Below, piece after piece: positions 6,892 to 7,716 of a stretch of DNA of 7,716 nucleotides. Made by a program: the position numbers and the translations under genes. Position 1 is the stretch's first letter, and each line of letters starts with the position of its first letter. Under the pieces are notes generated by a model, which worked only from the letters and a program-made list of their open reading frames with translations, was not told the origin of the DNA and did no database searches. The stretch is from Dehalococcoidales bacterium (GTDB lineage: Bacteria; Chloroflexota; Dehalococcoidia; Dehalococcoidales; Fen-1064). The stretch lies in NCBI GenBank assembly GCA_030667735.1, contig DAOUVG010000059.1, positions 1 through 7,716 on the forward strand. Reading direction: 5' to 3'.

Positions 6892-7437
6892 ATGCACCAC
6901 ACATTAAAGCTATATAGTCGCCACCGTGAGTTTGCCCTCAAGTTCTACATGTTCTGGGCAAAATGGACACGTATCCCCGTCATCGGGCCACTGGTCCGGT
7001 GGGTGGCCAATGTCTGGGGAAGTACCATGGAGGGCGGCTATTTTATCACTCCCGGGGAGGCCGAGGAGATAGTTGACCTTTCCGAAGGGCTAGCACTGGG
7101 ACCGTGCACCTGTCGCGAGGTTTTCCACAACTGCGACCGGCCGCGAGACACGGAGATAATGCTGGGGCTGAACCGCAACATCTTTGTTGCACAGAGGCCG
7201 CATGACTACCGGGAGATAAGCAGGGAAGAAGCGAAGGATGTCCTCCGCCAGTGCCGCGAGCAAGGCCTCATCCACACCATCATCAAGTGCCGCGAGGACT
7301 ACTATGCGATATGCAACTGCTGCGCCTGCTGCTGTGTGCCGCTGCGGCTCCGTAACCAGTACGGCATCGGGGGTGCCCTTGTGCGGCACCCTGACATTGT
7401 ACGGGAGTTCCGGGAACGCTCAGCCGTCGGCAGTTAG
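6892..7437 (+). CDS. Cysteine-rich ferredoxin-like protein of unknown function
   Basis: The product is 181 residues with eleven cysteines: Cys72, 74 and 81 (GPCTCREVFHNC), Cys121, Cys133, and a dense cluster CNCCACCC at 141-148. The spacing resembles the N-terminal region of certain bacterial and archaeal ferredoxin-like proteins, where a CxC...C segment and a CNCCxCCC segment precede a regular dicluster 4Fe-4S domain. Here that final CxxCxxCxxxCP domain is absent: only about 33 residues follow the cluster, and the protein ends normally. Iron-sulfur or other metal binding is therefore likely but the cofactor is unknown. Residues 18-42 are moderately hydrophobic with tryptophans but interrupted by charges, so a membrane-surface helix is possible and a true transmembrane segment is doubtful. 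There is no signal peptide. It lies 82 bases after the FAH gene on the same strand; co-transcription is possible. Confidence 0.75.
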   Translation: MHHTLKLYSRHREFALKFYMFWAKWTRIPVIGPLVRWVANVWGSTMEGGYFITPGEAEEIVDLSEGLALGPCTCREVFHNCDRPRDTEIMLGLNRNIFVAQRPHDYREISREEAKDVLRQCREQGLIHTIIKCREDYYAICNCCACCCVPLRLRNQYGIGGALVRHPDIVREFRERSAVGS

Positions 7438-7493
7438 CGTCCGCTAGTGTAGTGTCTCGTATATATCTTTACGTATGATGGATGTTGATATCG

Positions 7494-7516
7494 TTCCAGT
7501 GCAGGCTGGAATCCAG
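7494..7516. repeat. REP-like palindrome downstream of the cysteine-rich gene
   Basis: TTCCAG (7494-7499) and CTGGAA (7506-7511) form a 6-bp inverted repeat with a 6-base spacer; the second arm also begins the small palindrome CTGGAATCCAG (7506-7516). Sequences of the type TTCCAG...CTGGAATCCAG are common dispersed intergenic repeats in many bacterial genomes. Only one copy is in the window, so the dispersed nature is inferred. Confidence 0.5.
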
Positions 7517-7559
7517 AGGGCAAACACGTACCCCGGATCGAGTCTAACAGGGTGATGAA

Positions 7560-7608
7560 AAAGGGGAGTCCAAGAGGGGGCGTCCCTCAGAAGGGACGGA
7601 ACCCCTTT
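7560..7608. repeat. Nested GC-rich hairpin
   Basis: The inner stem CGTCCCT (7581-7587) / AGGGACG (7592-7598) is perfect over 7 bp with a 4-base loop. The outer arm AAAGGGG (7560-7566) pairs with CCCCTTT (7602-7608); an alternative outer pairing is AGGGG (7575-7579) with CCCCT (7602-7606). Read on the minus strand, the structure ends in CCCCTTTTT, so it could terminate transcripts coming from beyond the right edge. It could equally be part of a dispersed repeat. Confidence 0.5.
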
Positions 7609-7610
7609 GG

Positions 7611-7646
7611 AACGGGGGTGCAAGGGGATGTCCCCCTTGTCCCGTT
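7611..7646. repeat. Second strong GC-rich hairpin
   Basis: AACGGG (7611-7616) pairs with CCCGTT (7641-7646), and inside it CAAGGGG (7621-7627) pairs with CCCCTTG (7633-7639) around a 5-base loop. This gives 13 paired positions with a small asymmetric internal loop. It lies three bases after the preceding hairpin, and no T-tract follows on the plus strand. Confidence 0.55.
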
Positions 7647-7660
7647 CTTCTGCCCATGCA

Positions 7661-7678
7661 AGACTGTGGTCACAGTCT
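7661..7678. repeat. 8-2-8 inverted repeat
   Basis: AGACTGTG (7661-7668) and CACAGTCT (7671-7678) are perfect reverse complements separated by GT. The near-absence of a spacer looks more like a dimeric protein-binding site or a repeat boundary than an RNA hairpin. No gene start is visible beside it. Confidence 0.5.
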
Positions 7679-7716
7679 CCTTCCCAACCATAGCCCAGGC
7701 AAACACCAGCCTTTAA

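Noticed and set aside
7444..7716. Minus-strand reading frame of about 90 codons, open at the right edge and ending in TAG at 7446-7444
   Set aside because: It has no in-frame ATG, passes straight through the hairpins and the REP-like palindrome, and gives a tryptophan- and proline-rich peptide with no domain I recognise. It is more likely a by-product of a GC-rich repeat.
1..7716. CRISPR array, tRNA, rRNA, insertion sequence or riboswitch
   Set aside because: No regularly spaced repeats, no cloverleaf or rRNA-like stretch, no transposase frame and no recognisable aptamer was found on either strand.

Overview
The window is dominated by an arginine biosynthesis operon on the minus strand. Reading right to left, the order is argJ (about 5943 to 4723), argB (4702-3878), argD (3881-2694), argG (2643-1390) and argH (1388-6). 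A further gene begins at position 9, overlaps the argH stop as ATGA, and runs off the left edge. Two unrelated genes lie on the plus strand to the right: a fumarylacetoacetate hydrolase (FAH) family enzyme (6048-6809) and a small, very cysteine-rich protein (6892-7437). The last 280 bases hold no gene I can defend, but they contain several strong inverted repeats.

The genes point to a bacterium with a compact acetyl-cycle arginine operon. ArgJ recycles acetyl groups, ArgB and ArgD take N-acetylglutamate towards N-acetylornithine, and ArgG and ArgH turn citrulline plus aspartate into arginine. argC and argF, which would complete the route, are not in the window. The gene set, the moderately high GC and the ferredoxin-like neighbour fit an anaerobic Chloroflexota (Dehalococcoidia-like) genome, but this is an impression from family resemblance and was not tested. 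Translation is standard: TGA ends argJ, argB, argD, argH and the FAH gene.

The main anomaly is in argJ. An in-frame TGA (5220-5218) sits where the ArgJ family normally has glycine, in the conserved A-N-G-x-A-G-N segment, with the frame intact on both sides. It is followed directly by ATG. The gene is therefore a single-base nonsense allele, an assembly error, a recoded codon, or a natural two-piece ArgJ made by stop-start coupling. Because ArgJ cuts itself at Ala192/Thr193, a working split form would consist of three chains.

The operon is tightly coupled: argB/argD overlap by 4 bp, argG/argH are 1 bp apart, argH/next gene overlap by 4 bp, and argJ/argB are 20 bp apart. A predicted promoter just upstream of argJ would give an almost leaderless transcript. 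The only sizeable internal gap, argD-argG, holds a perfect 7-bp stem-loop and a strong ribosome binding site. I found nothing that is clearly a new multi-gene system.
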